From positions 2,935,673 to 2,999,672 of the forward strand of contig NZ_CP101717.1 of the NCBI RefSeq assembly GCF_030643825.1: DNA of 64,000 nucleotides, in the 5' to 3' direction. The notes beneath the pieces were generated by a model that was not told where the DNA came from, searched no databases, and saw nothing but the letters and a program-made list of their open reading frames with translations. Shown here piece by piece: positions 15,272 through 23,705 of this stretch. A program made the translations under genes and the position numbers. Each line of letters opens with the position of its first letter. The first letter of the stretch is position 1. This stretch comes from Salinispirillum sp. LH 10-3-1 (GTDB lineage: Bacteria > Pseudomonadota > Gammaproteobacteria > Pseudomonadales > Natronospirillaceae).

Positions 15272-16677
15272 TGGCAAATATACTCGTCGTTGAAGACGAA
15301 ACCATTATCCGCAATGCGTTGCGCCGCCTGTTAGAGCGGCACGACTTTCTGGTGACTGAAGCCGGTTCCGTGGATGAAGCGTGCAAGAACGATCTGACCG
15401 AATTCGACCTCATCATCAGCGACCTACGCCTGCCCGGTGCGGAAGGCACGGAGATGATCACCCGAGCGCCTGAAACCCCGGTGCTGATTATGACCAGCTA
15501 TGCCAGTATGCGTTCAGCGGTCGACGCCATGAAACTGGGGGCTCAGGATTACATTGCCAAGCCCTTTGACCATGACGAGATGGTGCAAACGGTGAAGCGC
15601 ATTCTGCAACAAACACAGACGCAGCAGACCATCAACCAAGACACCACCGGCAGTACCAAAGGCCGCGCCACACAACTGGGGCAGATGGTGGGCCAGTGCG
15701 CGCCGATGCAACAGCTGTATAAACAGATTTTGAAAATAGCCCCAACGCCAGTAACGGTATTGATTCACGGCGAGTCTGGCACCGGTAAGGAGCTGGCCGC
15801 GAAGGCCATACACGACCACAGCAGTCGCGCCAAAGCGCCGATGATTTCGGTGAACTGTGCGGCTATTCCCGAAAGCCTGATTGAGTCGGAACTGTTCGGC
15901 CACGAACGCGGGGCGTTCACCGGTGCCGTATCAGCGCGCCAAGGTTTGGTTGAAGCGGCCGATGGCGGCACCCTGTTTTTGGATGAGATCGGCGAGCTGC
16001 CGATGGAAGCGCAAGCGCGCCTGCTGCGCGTGATTCAGGAACGCGAGGTGCGTCGAGTCGGTACCGTGCATTCGCGCAAAGTGGACATCCGTCTGATTGC
16101 TGCCACCCACCGCAACCTGCAAGAACTGGTGGAGACCGGTCAGTTCCGTGAAGACCTGTATTATCGCCTGCAAGTGATTGAGTTAAAGATCCCACCGCTG
16201 CGCGTGCGCGGCGACGATGTGCTAATGATTGCCGAAGTCCTGCTGGACAACTACGCGAAGCGTATGGAAGTAGACACACCCAACCTGTCAGCCCAAGCCC
16301 GCCAGTTGATCAGTGAATACCACTGGCCAGGCAACGTACGCGAGCTGGAGAATGCCATGCAGCGCGCGTTGATTCTGAGTGAAGGGCCGGAGATCGACGC
16401 CGCCGTGCTGAACATCAAGGCCCGCCGTCCACTGGTGGTACAGGCTGGGCGCGCAGAGCCCGTCGCACCGGTGACCAATGCCAACAGCCCTGCACCGACC
16501 GACGGTACGGTGTTTGAAGACGCGTCGCTGGAGGATTACTTTGTGCAGTTTGTACTGGAGCACGAAGAGCAGATGAGTGAAACCGAGCTGGCACAAAAAC
16601 TCGGCATTAGCCGTAAAAATTTGTGGGAGCGCCGTCAGCGTCTGGGCATTCCACGCCGCAAAGGTGGCAAAGGGTAA
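15271..16677 (+). CDS. cbrB: Sigma-54-dependent response regulator, CbrB-like
   Basis: 468 residues: receiver domain (1-120) with phosphoacceptor Asp51 in LIISDLRLPG, AAA+ sigma-54 activator domain (about 140-380) with Walker A GESGTGKE, the sigma-54 contact loop GHERGAFTGA and the second region VRRVG, then a Fis-type helix-turn-helix (SETELAQKLGISRKNLWERR). The ATG at 15271 shares a base with the cbrA stop; a GTG one codon earlier is a weaker option. Its likely targets are the two sigma-54 promoters immediately downstream. Confidence 0.93.
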   Translation: MANILVVEDETIIRNALRRLLERHDFLVTEAGSVDEACKNDLTEFDLIISDLRLPGAEGTEMITRAPETPVLIMTSYASMRSAVDAMKLGAQDYIAKPFDHDEMVQTVKRILQQTQTQQTINQDTTGSTKGRATQLGQMVGQCAPMQQLYKQILKIAPTPVTVLIHGESGTGKELAAKAIHDHSSRAKAPMISVNCAAIPESLIESELFGHERGAFTGAVSARQGLVEAADGGTLFLDEIGELPMEAQARLLRVIQEREVRRVGTVHSRKVDIRLIAATHRNLQELVETGQFREDLYYRLQVIELKIPPLRVRGDDVLMIAEVLLDNYAKRMEVDTPNLSAQARQLISEYHWPGNVRELENAMQRALILSEGPEIDAAVLNIKARRPLVVQAGRAEPVAPVTNANSPAPTDGTVFEDASLEDYFVQFVLEHEEQMSETELAQKLGISRKNLWERRQRLGIPRRKGGKG

Positions 16678-16698
16678 CACTTTCACGGTGTGCGTGAT

Positions 16699-16717
16699 GG
16701 TAACACTCGGTGTTACC
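16699..16717. promoter_or_regulatory. Candidate CbrB upstream activating site for small RNA 1
   Basis: A perfect palindrome GGTAACAC-tcg-GTGTTACC, with 8-base arms, about 85 bases upstream of the -24 element at 16802. Published CbrB sites are described as GTAAC/GTTAC-type inverted repeats upstream of crcZ; position and sequence fit. Confidence 0.7.
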
Positions 16718-16801
16718 GTTCACCCCAGTCGTTCGTTCGTCAAGCTGGCGTCAACGCCGGACAAAGTTATAAGCCATTGTTTTTAAAGAATTTTTTAAAA
16801 C

Positions 16802-16817
16802 TGGCACGCCACCTGCT
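16802..16817 (+). promoter_or_regulatory. Sigma-54 promoter of CrcZ-like small RNA 1
   Basis: TGGCACG, four bases, CTGCT: the GG (16803-16804) and GC (16815-16816) are separated by exactly ten bases, as required for -24/-12 promoters. Expected start of transcription is near 16828. Confidence 0.85.
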
Positions 16818-16827
16818 ATATCACTTG

Positions 16828-16916
16828 TACAATAACAAGTCCGACAACAAAAACAAAAACGGACAACATAGCAATCGCAGCGCCCAACTAAAAATAACAA
16901 CAAGGGCGCTTTTTTA
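16828..16916 (+). ncRNA. CrcZ-like small RNA 1 (Hfq/Crc decoy)
   Basis: About 89 nucleotides between cbrB and pcnB, the position of crcZ in Pseudomonas. It contains AAUAACAA (16831-16838), then a hairpin GTCCG/CGGAC presenting ACAACAAAAACAAAAA in the loop, then a terminator hairpin whose 18-base loop again carries AAAAAUAACAACAA. Such AANAAYAA motifs bind Hfq/Crc and titrate them from target mRNAs. It is much shorter than P. aeruginosa CrcZ (about 400 nt). Identity rests on position, promoter type and motifs, not on sequence identity. Confidence 0.72.
16879..16915 (+). terminator. Terminator of small RNA 1
   Basis: AGCGCCC pairs with GGGCGCT across an 18-base A-rich loop and is followed by TTTTT. 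The large loop with the CA motif is unusual for a terminator and suggests a double role. Confidence 0.75.
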
Positions 16917-17043
16917 TTGTCTGAAATTTGTCACCCCCTACCACGCCATCGCCTATCCCGCATCATCCCAAGACACCTGTTTTCCAACAGCCACCGCCTA
17001 CTAAAAATCATCAATCTGTGTGTACTACCCTGTACCAATTGTT

Positions 17044-17115
17044 GTTACCCGACGCTGTTACCCAAGTATCACTTAGATGTTACCCAGCGACACAGCAACT
17101 GATTCTTTAGGTAAC
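17044..17115. promoter_or_regulatory. Cluster of GTTAC half-sites, candidate CbrB activating region for small RNA 2
   Basis: GTTACCC occurs at 17044, 17057 and 17089, and the inverted form GGTAAC at 17110-17115. The cluster lies 80-150 bases upstream of the second sigma-54 promoter, as for enhancer sites. Unlike the first site it is a set of half-sites rather than one close palindrome. Confidence 0.6.
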
Positions 17116-17192
17116 AACTTCGTCAAGGCCGACGCCTCAACAACCCTTTAAAATCATCATAACCTATTGTTTTATAAAGGATTTACAAAAAC

Positions 17193-17208
17193 TGGCACAG
17201 CTTCTGCT
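17193..17208 (+). promoter_or_regulatory. Sigma-54 promoter of CrcZ-like small RNA 2
   Basis: TGGCACA, four bases, CTGCT, with GG (17194-17195) and GC (17206-17207) ten bases apart. Eleven of the bases around it, including the preceding AAAACTGGCAC, equal the first promoter. Start expected near 17219. Confidence 0.85.
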
Positions 17209-17218
17209 ATAAGTCAGT

Positions 17219-17387
17219 CGCTCTGCATAAACGCTCTAAAACAAAAATAACAACCGAGCACATCACCTTACGGTGCCGCCTAAAAACAAAAACAAGGCGC
17301 CGTTTCTGCCAGACGCAGATAACAACAAAAAGAAGATGCGTTGACAGTAGAACTTGCTGCGCAAGCTGGCCTTCGGGCCAGCTTGAT
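17219..17387 (+). ncRNA. CrcZ-like small RNA 2 (Hfq/Crc decoy)
   Basis: About 170 nucleotides. Three small stems each place an A-rich motif in the loop: GCTC/GAGC (17233-17259) around AAAACAAAAAUAACAAC, CGCCT/AGGCG (17277-17299) around AAAAACAAAAACA, and ACGCA/TGCGT (17313-17341) around AUAACAACAAAAAGAAG. It ends in a UUCG-capped hairpin. The layout resembles RNA 1 but the sequence is different, so this is a second regulator of the CrcY/CrcX kind. Function is inferred. Confidence 0.7.
17362..17385 (+). terminator. UUCG-capped hairpin ending small RNA 2
   Basis: CAAGCTGGCC-TTCG-GGCCAGCTTG, a perfect 10-base stem. The following bases (ATGATATTTCCC) have only a short T run, so termination may be incomplete and read into pcnB. 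Confidence 0.6.
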
Positions 17388-17512
17388 GATATTTCCCTCC
17401 GTTACCCTTATGTCCCTCAGTTGTCACCTGCACTGTTCAGGCCTCTCGGCATGGTATAAACTGCACGCCATAATAAATTAGCATATTTCGATTTTCTCGA
17501 GGAAAACGCCCT

Positions 17513-18868
17513 TTGCTCCAAGCCATAAAGCGACTATTTGGCCAGGCCACACCATCGTCCACCGATCCCGTGACCCTCACCCATATTCCCCGCGATCAGC
17601 ACCCCGTCTCCCGCAAAGACATCAGCGAAAATGCGCTGAAGGTACTGTATCGCCTCAATAAAGCACGCCACGAAGCCTATTTGGTCGGCGGCGGCGTACG
17701 CGACATTCTCGTAGGACTCAAGCCAAAAGATTTTGACGTTGTCACCGATGCCACGCCCGAACAGGTGCGTGACCTGTTCCGCAATTCGCGCATCATTGGC
17801 CGCCGTTTTAAGATTGTGCACGTACTGTTCGGCCGCGAAGTGATCGAGGTAGCGACCTTCCGTGCCGGCGCTGAAGAGTCGGAAGAGCGTGGCAGCAAAG
17901 ACGAGCACTCGCGTTCACAGCGCGGCATGCTGTTGCGCGACAACGTGTACGGCACTCTGGAAGACGACGTGGTACGCCGCGACTTCACGGTCAACGCCAT
18001 GTACTACACCCCGCGTGACTTCTCGCTAATGACTATGCCGGAGTCCATGCGCGACATCGAAAAGCGCTTGGTGCGTATTATTGGCAACGCCGAACAACGT
18101 TACCGTGAAGACCCCGTGCGCATGTTACGTGCTGTGCGCTTTGCCGCGAAGCTGGACTTCGACATCGAAAAAAGCACCGCCGCACCGATTCGTGAACTGG
18201 GTGAGTTGCTGGAGCACATTCCACCGGCGCGCTTGTTTGACGATGTACTGAAATTGTTTATGGGTGGTTACGCCGTCCGTACCTTTGAGCTGTTGCAAGA
18301 GTATGGCCTGTTCGCTCGCCTATTCCCTGATACGGCCCGTGTGTTGAAGCAAAAAGACTCAACCACCTATCTGGCGCTGATCCAGCAAGCACTGAGCAAT
18401 ACCGATGACCGGATCAGCCAAGGAAAACCGGTGACCCCGGCGTTTCTTTATGCGGCGCTGCTGTGGCCGGTGATGCATCAAGACGCTCTGCAACTTATAG
18501 CCAATGGCATGCCAGCCTTACCCGCCTACCAGCAGGCCGGGCAGGATACGGTATCGCGTCAGGGCCGTCGCACCTCTATTCCAAAGCGTTTCCAACTCAA
18601 CATGCGTGAGATTTGGGAAATGCAGCTGCGCTTACCACAGCGTCATGGCCCGCGTGCCGAGCGCTTGGTCACTCATCCACGCTTCCGGGCGGCCTTTGAC
18701 TTCCTATTGTTGCGCGAAGGCTCTGGTGAAGTTAGCGAAGGCCTGGGCCAATGGTGGGAAGACTACCAAAATCAGCATGTTGATGGCCGCGACGCCATGG
18801 TGAAGAAGCTGGGCCGCCCGGCTGCTTCTGGCAAACGCGCACCACGTCGCCGGAGACGCCCGCAGTGA
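17513..18868 (+). CDS. pcnB: Poly(A) polymerase I
   Basis: 451 residues. The nucleotidyltransferase signature is clear: YLVGGGVRDILVGLKPKDFD with the catalytic DFD, then RRFKIVHVLFG, EVATFRAG, RRDFTVNAMYY and YREDPVRMLRAVRFAAKLDF. It adds 3' poly(A) tails that speed RNA decay. The C-terminus is strongly basic (RAPRRRRRPQ), as in PcnB. The start codon is TTG at 17513 with a GAGGA site. It overlaps folK by four bases (GTGA). Confidence 0.94.
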   Translation: MLQAIKRLFGQATPSSTDPVTLTHIPRDQHPVSRKDISENALKVLYRLNKARHEAYLVGGGVRDILVGLKPKDFDVVTDATPEQVRDLFRNSRIIGRRFKIVHVLFGREVIEVATFRAGAEESEERGSKDEHSRSQRGMLLRDNVYGTLEDDVVRRDFTVNAMYYTPRDFSLMTMPESMRDIEKRLVRIIGNAEQRYREDPVRMLRAVRFAAKLDFDIEKSTAAPIRELGELLEHIPPARLFDDVLKLFMGGYAVRTFELLQEYGLFARLFPDTARVLKQKDSTTYLALIQQALSNTDDRISQGKPVTPAFLYAALLWPVMHQDALQLIANGMPALPAYQQAGQDTVSRQGRRTSIPKRFQLNMREIWEMQLRLPQRHGPRAERLVTHPRFRAAFDFLLLREGSGEVSEGLGQWWEDYQNQHVDGRDAMVKKLGRPAASGKRAPRRRRRPQ

Positions 18869-19353
18869 AACGCTTCCACCGTGTATTTGTTGGCCTGGGC
18901 AGCAATCTGGAAGATCCGATTAACCAGTTGGATACTGCGATTGATAGCTTGCAACGCACGCCCGAGGTATCCGTGTTAGCGGTGTCCGGCTACTACCGCA
19001 GCAGCCCGGTTGGCCCACAAGATCAGGACGACTTTATAAACGCCGTGGTAGAGCTGTCTACCAGCCTGGAGCCCGAAGCACTGCTGACCGCACTGCAAGC
19101 CATTGAGCACCAGCAAGGCCGTGTGCGCGAACGTCACTGGGGCCCGCGCACGCTGGACCTCGACATTCTGTACTACGAAGGCATTACCCGCGACACCGAC
19201 ACACTCAGCATTCCGCACCCGCGCTTAACGGAGCGTGCCTTTGTGTTGATTCCCTTGTACGACCTCGCTCCGGAATTGGTGATCGCTGGGCAACCAATGG
19301 AACACTGGCTGGAAAAAACAGACGATCAGACCGTCGAGCACCTCTCCCTGTAA
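18865..19353 (+). CDS. folK: 6-hydroxymethyl-7,8-dihydropterin pyrophosphokinase
   Basis: 162 residues. HPPK motifs: VGLGSNLEDP at the start, YYRSSPVGPQDQDDFINAV, and ERHWGPRTLDLDILYY with the metal-binding DLD. It transfers pyrophosphate to the pterin in folate synthesis. The GTG start overlaps the pcnB stop, so translation is coupled. The final residues after PHPRLTERAFVLIPL are typical in length. Confidence 0.94.
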   Translation: MKRFHRVFVGLGSNLEDPINQLDTAIDSLQRTPEVSVLAVSGYYRSSPVGPQDQDDFINAVVELSTSLEPEALLTALQAIEHQQGRVRERHWGPRTLDLDILYYEGITRDTDTLSIPHPRLTERAFVLIPLYDLAPELVIAGQPMEHWLEKTDDQTVEHLSL

Positions 19354-19494
19354 GGCACTTTTGACCGTGTCAGCAAAACAATACCCGGCAAATCATCTAT
19401 AGTTGTGTTCACGAGCGGCAAAAACTGCAATTCCGTTTAATGCTGCGTCGCTTTTCGGTATAGTTCCCGCCTTCTAAAAACGTGTGAGGTTGCC

Positions 19495-20286
19495 ATGGCG
19501 AAGGTCACAATCAACACCCTGCAGAAAATGAAGGCCGAAGGCCAACGCTTTGCCGCTTTAACGGCTTACGACGCCACTCAAGCTCATTGGGTCAGTGAAG
19601 CTGGGGTCGAAGTGTTATTGGTCGGTGATTCATTGGGCATGGTCATTCAAGGCAATGACAGCACCGTACCGGTTAGCCTAAACGACATGGCTTACCATAC
19701 CCGCGCCGTGGCGCGTGGCAATAAATCTGGCCTGCTGATGGCCGATGTTCCTTTTATGGCAGCCGCCACCGTCGAGCGCACCCTAGAAGCCGCGCAAGTA
19801 TTAATGCAAGCGGGTGCGGAAATCATCAAGCTGGAAGGCGGTGCATGGTTAGCGCCGGCCATCCAGATTTTGGCGCGCAACGGCGTGCCAGTCTGCGCCC
19901 ACCTTGGGCTGACCCCGCAAGCGGTCAATAAATTCGGCGGCTACCGGGTGCAAGGCAAATCCGACGCTGCAGGCGAGCAACTGCTGGCCGACGCAAAGGC
20001 GCTGGAAGAAGCAGGGGCTGACCTGCTGCTCGTCGAGTGCATTCCCGCCCCCTTGGCCAAACGCTTGACGGCGCAGTCGCGCGTGCCGGTGATCGGCATT
20101 GGCGCCGGTGCTGACACCGACGGTCAGGTCCTGGTACTGTATGACATGCTGGGCATGAACACCGGACGCAATGCACGCTTTGTGCGCGATTTCATGGCGG
20201 ATACCGATACACCTCAAGCGGCTATCGCGGCCTTTGCTGAGGCGGTACGTGATCAATCTTTCCCAGCTCAAGAGCATACTTTCTGA
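19495..20286 (+). CDS. panB: 3-methyl-2-oxobutanoate hydroxymethyltransferase
   Basis: 263 residues. First pantothenate step: adds a hydroxymethyl group to ketoisovalerate using methylene-tetrahydrofolate. Signatures: ALTAYDATQAHWV, EVLLVGDSLGMVIQG (metal-binding Asp), MADVPFMA, AEIIKLEGGAW, AHLGLTPQ and VIGIGAGADTDGQVLVL. Its stop shares one base with the panC ATG (TGATG). The 141-base gap before it probably carries the panBC promoter. Confidence 0.95.
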   Translation: MAKVTINTLQKMKAEGQRFAALTAYDATQAHWVSEAGVEVLLVGDSLGMVIQGNDSTVPVSLNDMAYHTRAVARGNKSGLLMADVPFMAAATVERTLEAAQVLMQAGAEIIKLEGGAWLAPAIQILARNGVPVCAHLGLTPQAVNKFGGYRVQGKSDAAGEQLLADAKALEEAGADLLLVECIPAPLAKRLTAQSRVPVIGIGAGADTDGQVLVLYDMLGMNTGRNARFVRDFMADTDTPQAAIAAFAEAVRDQSFPAQEHTF

Positions 20287-21128
20287 TGTTGCAAGTTTCG
20301 ACTCGTCAGGCGCTGCGTGAAGCGCTTCAAGCGGCGCGTGCAGCCGGTAAACGCATTGGTTTTGTCCCCACCATGGGCAATCTGCACGGTGGGCACATCA
20401 GCTTGGTGACGGCAGCGCAACAAAGTTGCGACTTCGTGGTGTGCAGTATATTTGTTAACCCAACACAGTTCGGTTTGAACGAAGACATCGACAACTACCC
20501 TCGTACACTGGATGCCGATAAGTCCCTGCTGGACGAAGCCGGTGTTGACCTGCTCTTCACGCCCAGCGTACACGACATGTATTCCGACTTAGAGCTGACG
20601 TGGGTAGAAGTGAAAGGCATTACCGAGCGGCATTGCGGTGCCAGCCGACCCAACCACTTTCGGGGCGTCGCTACCGTGGTGTGTAAGTTCCTGAACATGG
20701 TGCAGCCGGATCAGGCCTTCTTTGGCCGTAAGGACTTCCAGCAACTTGCGGTGATACAGCGCATGGTCGAAGATCTGTTCATTCCGTGCGACATCGTGGG
20801 CGTGCCGACAGCACGCGCACCCGACGGCCTGGCGTTAAGCTCACGCAATGGCTATCTGACGCCAGAAGAACGCGTACAGGCGCCTCAGTTGCACGCCTGC
20901 ATTCTAGAAGCCAAAGCCCGCATTGACGCCGGAGAGATGGACTATGCAGCCATCACCGCCTGGGCCAAGGCCGAACTGGAAGCGGGCCCTTGGAAGCTGG
21001 ATTATTTCAGCGTGTGTCGGCAAGCGGACTTGGCTCCAGCTGAGCCTGATGACCGCGAGTTGGTGATTCTCGCTGCGGCTTGGTTAGGCCGCGCACGACT
21101 GATTGATAACCTCATATTGAGCCGTTGA
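20286..21128 (+). CDS. panC: Pantothenate synthetase
   Basis: 280 residues. Joins pantoate and beta-alanine with ATP. The HIGH-type motif is in VPTMGNLHGGHISLV, followed by FVNPTQFGLNEDIDNYPRTL, NHFRGVATVVCKFLNMVQPDQAFFGRKDFQQL and LALSSRNGYLTPEER, the KMSKS-like region. Length is normal for the family. Confidence 0.95.
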   Translation: MLQVSTRQALREALQAARAAGKRIGFVPTMGNLHGGHISLVTAAQQSCDFVVCSIFVNPTQFGLNEDIDNYPRTLDADKSLLDEAGVDLLFTPSVHDMYSDLELTWVEVKGITERHCGASRPNHFRGVATVVCKFLNMVQPDQAFFGRKDFQQLAVIQRMVEDLFIPCDIVGVPTARAPDGLALSSRNGYLTPEERVQAPQLHACILEAKARIDAGEMDYAAITAWAKAELEAGPWKLDYFSVCRQADLAPAEPDDRELVILAAAWLGRARLIDNLILSR

Positions 21129-21286
21129 AGCACCCCACGCAATCAGGCATACTTTCGCGCCGCTGTACCAATAAATACAGCAACGGGTATGCCTGTACGC
21201 AGAGGACTGCTTGGCTTTGTATAAATCGGACAATACGGGCTTAAGATTGAAGCACGATTGACCCATAGGGTTTAACAGGTAAGACA

Positions 21287-21667
21287 ATGCAAAGTGTAAT
21301 GCTGAAAGCAAAACTGCATCAGGCGCGTGTCACCCATGCAGTACTCAATTATGAAGGTTCCTGCGCCATTGATGGTGACCTGCTGGACATGGCGGGCATC
21401 CGAGAATTTGAGCAGATTCAAATCTATAACATCGATAACGGCGAACGCTTCACGACCTACGCCATACGCGGGGAAGAAGGCAGCCGCATTATTTCGGTGA
21501 ATGGTGCCGCAGCGCATAAAGCCTCGGTGGGTGACAAGATCATCATCTGCGCTTATGCGGTGTATGATGACGCTGAGTTGGCCTCGTTCAAGCCGCGCAT
21601 GATCTACATGACGGCTGATAATGACGTAAGCCATACTAGCAACGCTATCCCAGTTCAAATGGCCTGA
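21287..21667 (+). CDS. panD: Aspartate 1-decarboxylase
   Basis: 126 residues. Makes beta-alanine for PanC. The pro-enzyme self-cleaves between Gly24 and Ser25 in NYEGSCAID to form the pyruvoyl cofactor; Tyr58-region ([11 protein letters not shown]) and NGAAAH are also conserved. It lies 158 bases after panC, so it may have its own promoter while staying in the pantothenate cluster. Confidence 0.94.
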   Translation: MQSVMLKAKLHQARVTHAVLNYEGSCAIDGDLLDMAGIREFEQIQIYNIDNGERFTTYAIRGEEGSRIISVNGAAAHKASVGDKIIICAYAVYDDAELASFKPRMIYMTADNDVSHTSNAIPVQMA

Positions 21668-21719
21668 TTGCTCGGCAACAGAGCAACAGCAAGACTACCC
21701 AACACTGCCCAGTGACGAC

Positions 21720-21745
21720 AAGCCTGTCCGGAAACGGACGGGCTT
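21720..21745 (+). terminator. Terminator after panD
   Basis: AGCCTGTCCG-GAAA-CGGACGGGCT, a ten-base stem with one mismatch and a GAAA tetraloop, then TTCC. The T run is short. Confidence 0.65.
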
Positions 21746-21809
21746 TCCGTGTGTCGCCAGCGGCGGGCACGTCTACATAAACGAATACAGCACAGATAGG
21801 ATAAGCAAC

Positions 21810-23447
21810 ATGGTAGCTCCAACAAACCTCAGCGCTTGGCAAGCCCTTGGCGCACACCAAGCCGAGTTGAGTCAGCAGCACATGCGCGCCTTGTTTCAGC
21901 AAGACCCACAGCGCAGCACACGCTTTTCAGTCGACGCCGCAGGCTTGCACCTCGACTACTCGCGCAACCGACTGACCGACACCACCCTGCAACTGTTGAC
22001 GCAATTGGCTGAACAGGCTGAGCTGCAGCCAGCCATCAACGCTATGTTTGACGGCGCTATCATCAACCAAACCGAGCAGCGGGCCGTTTTGCACACCGCG
22101 CTGCGCAATCGCTCGTCACGCGCAGTGACGGTAGACGGTGCCGATGTCATGCCCATGATTCGTGACACACTGCAAAAAATGCGCGACTTCGTGGCCGCAG
22201 TTGATAGCGGACGCTTCGCAGGCTATACCGGCAAGCCACTGCGTACCATTGTGAACATTGGTATCGGCGGCTCATTCCTAGGCCCCAAAGTTGTCAGCGA
22301 CGCATTAAAGCCTTATTGGAAAACAGGTTTCGACCTGCGCTACGTGGCTAACGTTGATGGCACCGACGTGACTGAAGCCTGCAAAGGCCTCGATCCCGAA
22401 ACGACTTTGTTTGTGGTGTGCTCCAAAACCTTCAGTACACTGGAAACCCTCAAGAACGCGCAGGCCGCGCGGGATTGGTTCCTGAGCAGCGGGGCAACGC
22501 AGGCCGACGTGAAGCACCACTTCGTGGCGGTGTCGACCAACACCAAAGCGGCGACTGAATTCGGCATCTCCGCTGACAATATGTTCGACATGTGGGATTG
22601 GGTCGGCGGACGTTACAGCCTCTGGTCAGCCATTGGGCTACCCCAAGCCTTAGTCTTCGGCATGGACACCTTCGAGCAATTGCTGGCCGGTGCGCACACC
22701 ATGGATGAGCACTTTCGTACGGCTCCGCTGGCCGAAAATATGCCGGTAATCCTGGGCTTGCTGGGCATTTGGTACCAGAACTTCTGGGGTGCAGAGTCGC
22801 AAGCCGTATTGGTGTACGACGAGTACCTGAAAGATTTTCCCGCGCACTTGCAGCAAATGGATATGGAGTCTAACGGTAAGCGCGTCACCCGTGACGGTGA
22901 AACGGTGAGCTGGCAAACCGGCGCGGTGGTGTGGGGTGGCACTGGCACCAATGGCCAGCACGCTTACCACCAGCTGATTCACCAAGGTACGCGCTTGATT
23001 CCAGCCGATTTTATCATGCCCCTGCGCAGCCACAATCCAGTCGCCGATCATCACGCGTGGTTATTCGCTAACTTCTTAGGGCAGCAACAAGCACTATTGG
23101 AAGGCAAGACCGAACAAGAAGTGCTGGCCGAGCTGACCGCCAAAGGCATGTCGGCCGACACCGCAGCAGCCTTGGCACCACACAAGGTGATTCCCGGTAA
23201 TCAGCCACACAACGCCATCACGTTTAACCTTGGCACGCCCGAGGTCATCGGTGCCCTGATCGCTCTCTATGAGCAGAAAGTCTTTGTGCAAGGGCACATC
23301 TGGGGCATCAATTCGTTCGATCAGTGGGGTGTTGAGCTGGGTAAGGTATTGGGGAATGCGGTGTATGAGGCGCTGCAATCTGGTGACACCACCGGCTACG
23401 ACAGCTCCAGTGCGGATTTGATTCAGCGCTTCCGAGCGGCTCAGTAG
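21810..23447 (+). CDS. pgi: Glucose-6-phosphate isomerase
   Basis: 545 residues. Interconverts glucose 6-phosphate and fructose 6-phosphate. PGI signatures are intact: VNIGIGGSFLGPKVVSDAL, FVVCSKTFSTLETL, DWVGGRYSLWSAIGLP, and the C-terminal QWGVELGKVLG. The catalytic Glu is in WGGTGTNGQHAYHQL. It stands alone after the pan genes, and its TAG stop is embedded in a REP pair. Confidence 0.96.
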   Translation: MVAPTNLSAWQALGAHQAELSQQHMRALFQQDPQRSTRFSVDAAGLHLDYSRNRLTDTTLQLLTQLAEQAELQPAINAMFDGAIINQTEQRAVLHTALRNRSSRAVTVDGADVMPMIRDTLQKMRDFVAAVDSGRFAGYTGKPLRTIVNIGIGGSFLGPKVVSDALKPYWKTGFDLRYVANVDGTDVTEACKGLDPETTLFVVCSKTFSTLETLKNAQAARDWFLSSGATQADVKHHFVAVSTNTKAATEFGISADNMFDMWDWVGGRYSLWSAIGLPQALVFGMDTFEQLLAGAHTMDEHFRTAPLAENMPVILGLLGIWYQNFWGAESQAVLVYDEYLKDFPAHLQQMDMESNGKRVTRDGETVSWQTGAVVWGGTGTNGQHAYHQLIHQGTRLIPADFIMPLRSHNPVADHHAWLFANFLGQQQALLEGKTEQEVLAELTAKGMSADTAAALAPHKVIPGNQPHNAITFNLGTPEVIGALIALYEQKVFVQGHIWGINSFDQWGVELGKVLGNAVYEALQSGDTTGYDSSSADLIQRFRAAQ

Positions 23448-23495
23448 GAGGCCAGCCCTCTGGCCGAACCTTCGCGCAGGGGGCTGCGCTCCTAC
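23444..23495. repeat. REP doublet (REPIN-like) on the pgi stop codon
   Basis: GTAGGAG at 23444-23450 and its inverse CTCCTAC at 23489-23495 enclose two hairpins: GGCCAG-CCCT-CTGGCC and GCGCAG-GGGG-CTGCGC. The right half read on the minus strand (GTAGGAGCGCAG, then CTGCGCGAA) is of the classical Pseudomonas REP type. One half also occurs at 9275-9301. The pgi TAG stop is bases 2-4 of the left element. Such elements are spread by RAYT transposases; none is in the window. Confidence 0.75.
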
Positions 23496-23566
23496 GAACC
23501 AGCGGACATCCTGCAAGCGCTCTTCCACGCTATACGCGATGGTGAGCATTGGCTGAGGTAGGGCGC

Positions 23567-23626
23567 AGGGCGTATGCCGCAAAGCGCGCATTCCCGGCCT
23601 GCCGTTGAGCGCTAGCGGCATACCCT
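23567..23626. repeat. Large imperfect palindrome between pgi and the M15 peptidase gene
   Basis: GTATGCCGC (23572-23580) and GCGGCATAC (23615-23623) are perfect inverse arms, extended inwards by AGCGC/GCGCT and outwards by AGGG/CCCT. The 34-base centre is not paired. It may act as a bidirectional transcription stop between the two convergent genes, or be another mobile palindrome. Confidence 0.5.
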
Positions 23627-23705
23627 GAAAGCCCGCACCGATTCAGACAAAATGACCACAATCGCGGATCGTGTTGTGCTCTTACGCCCCATGACCGACT
23701 ATTAA

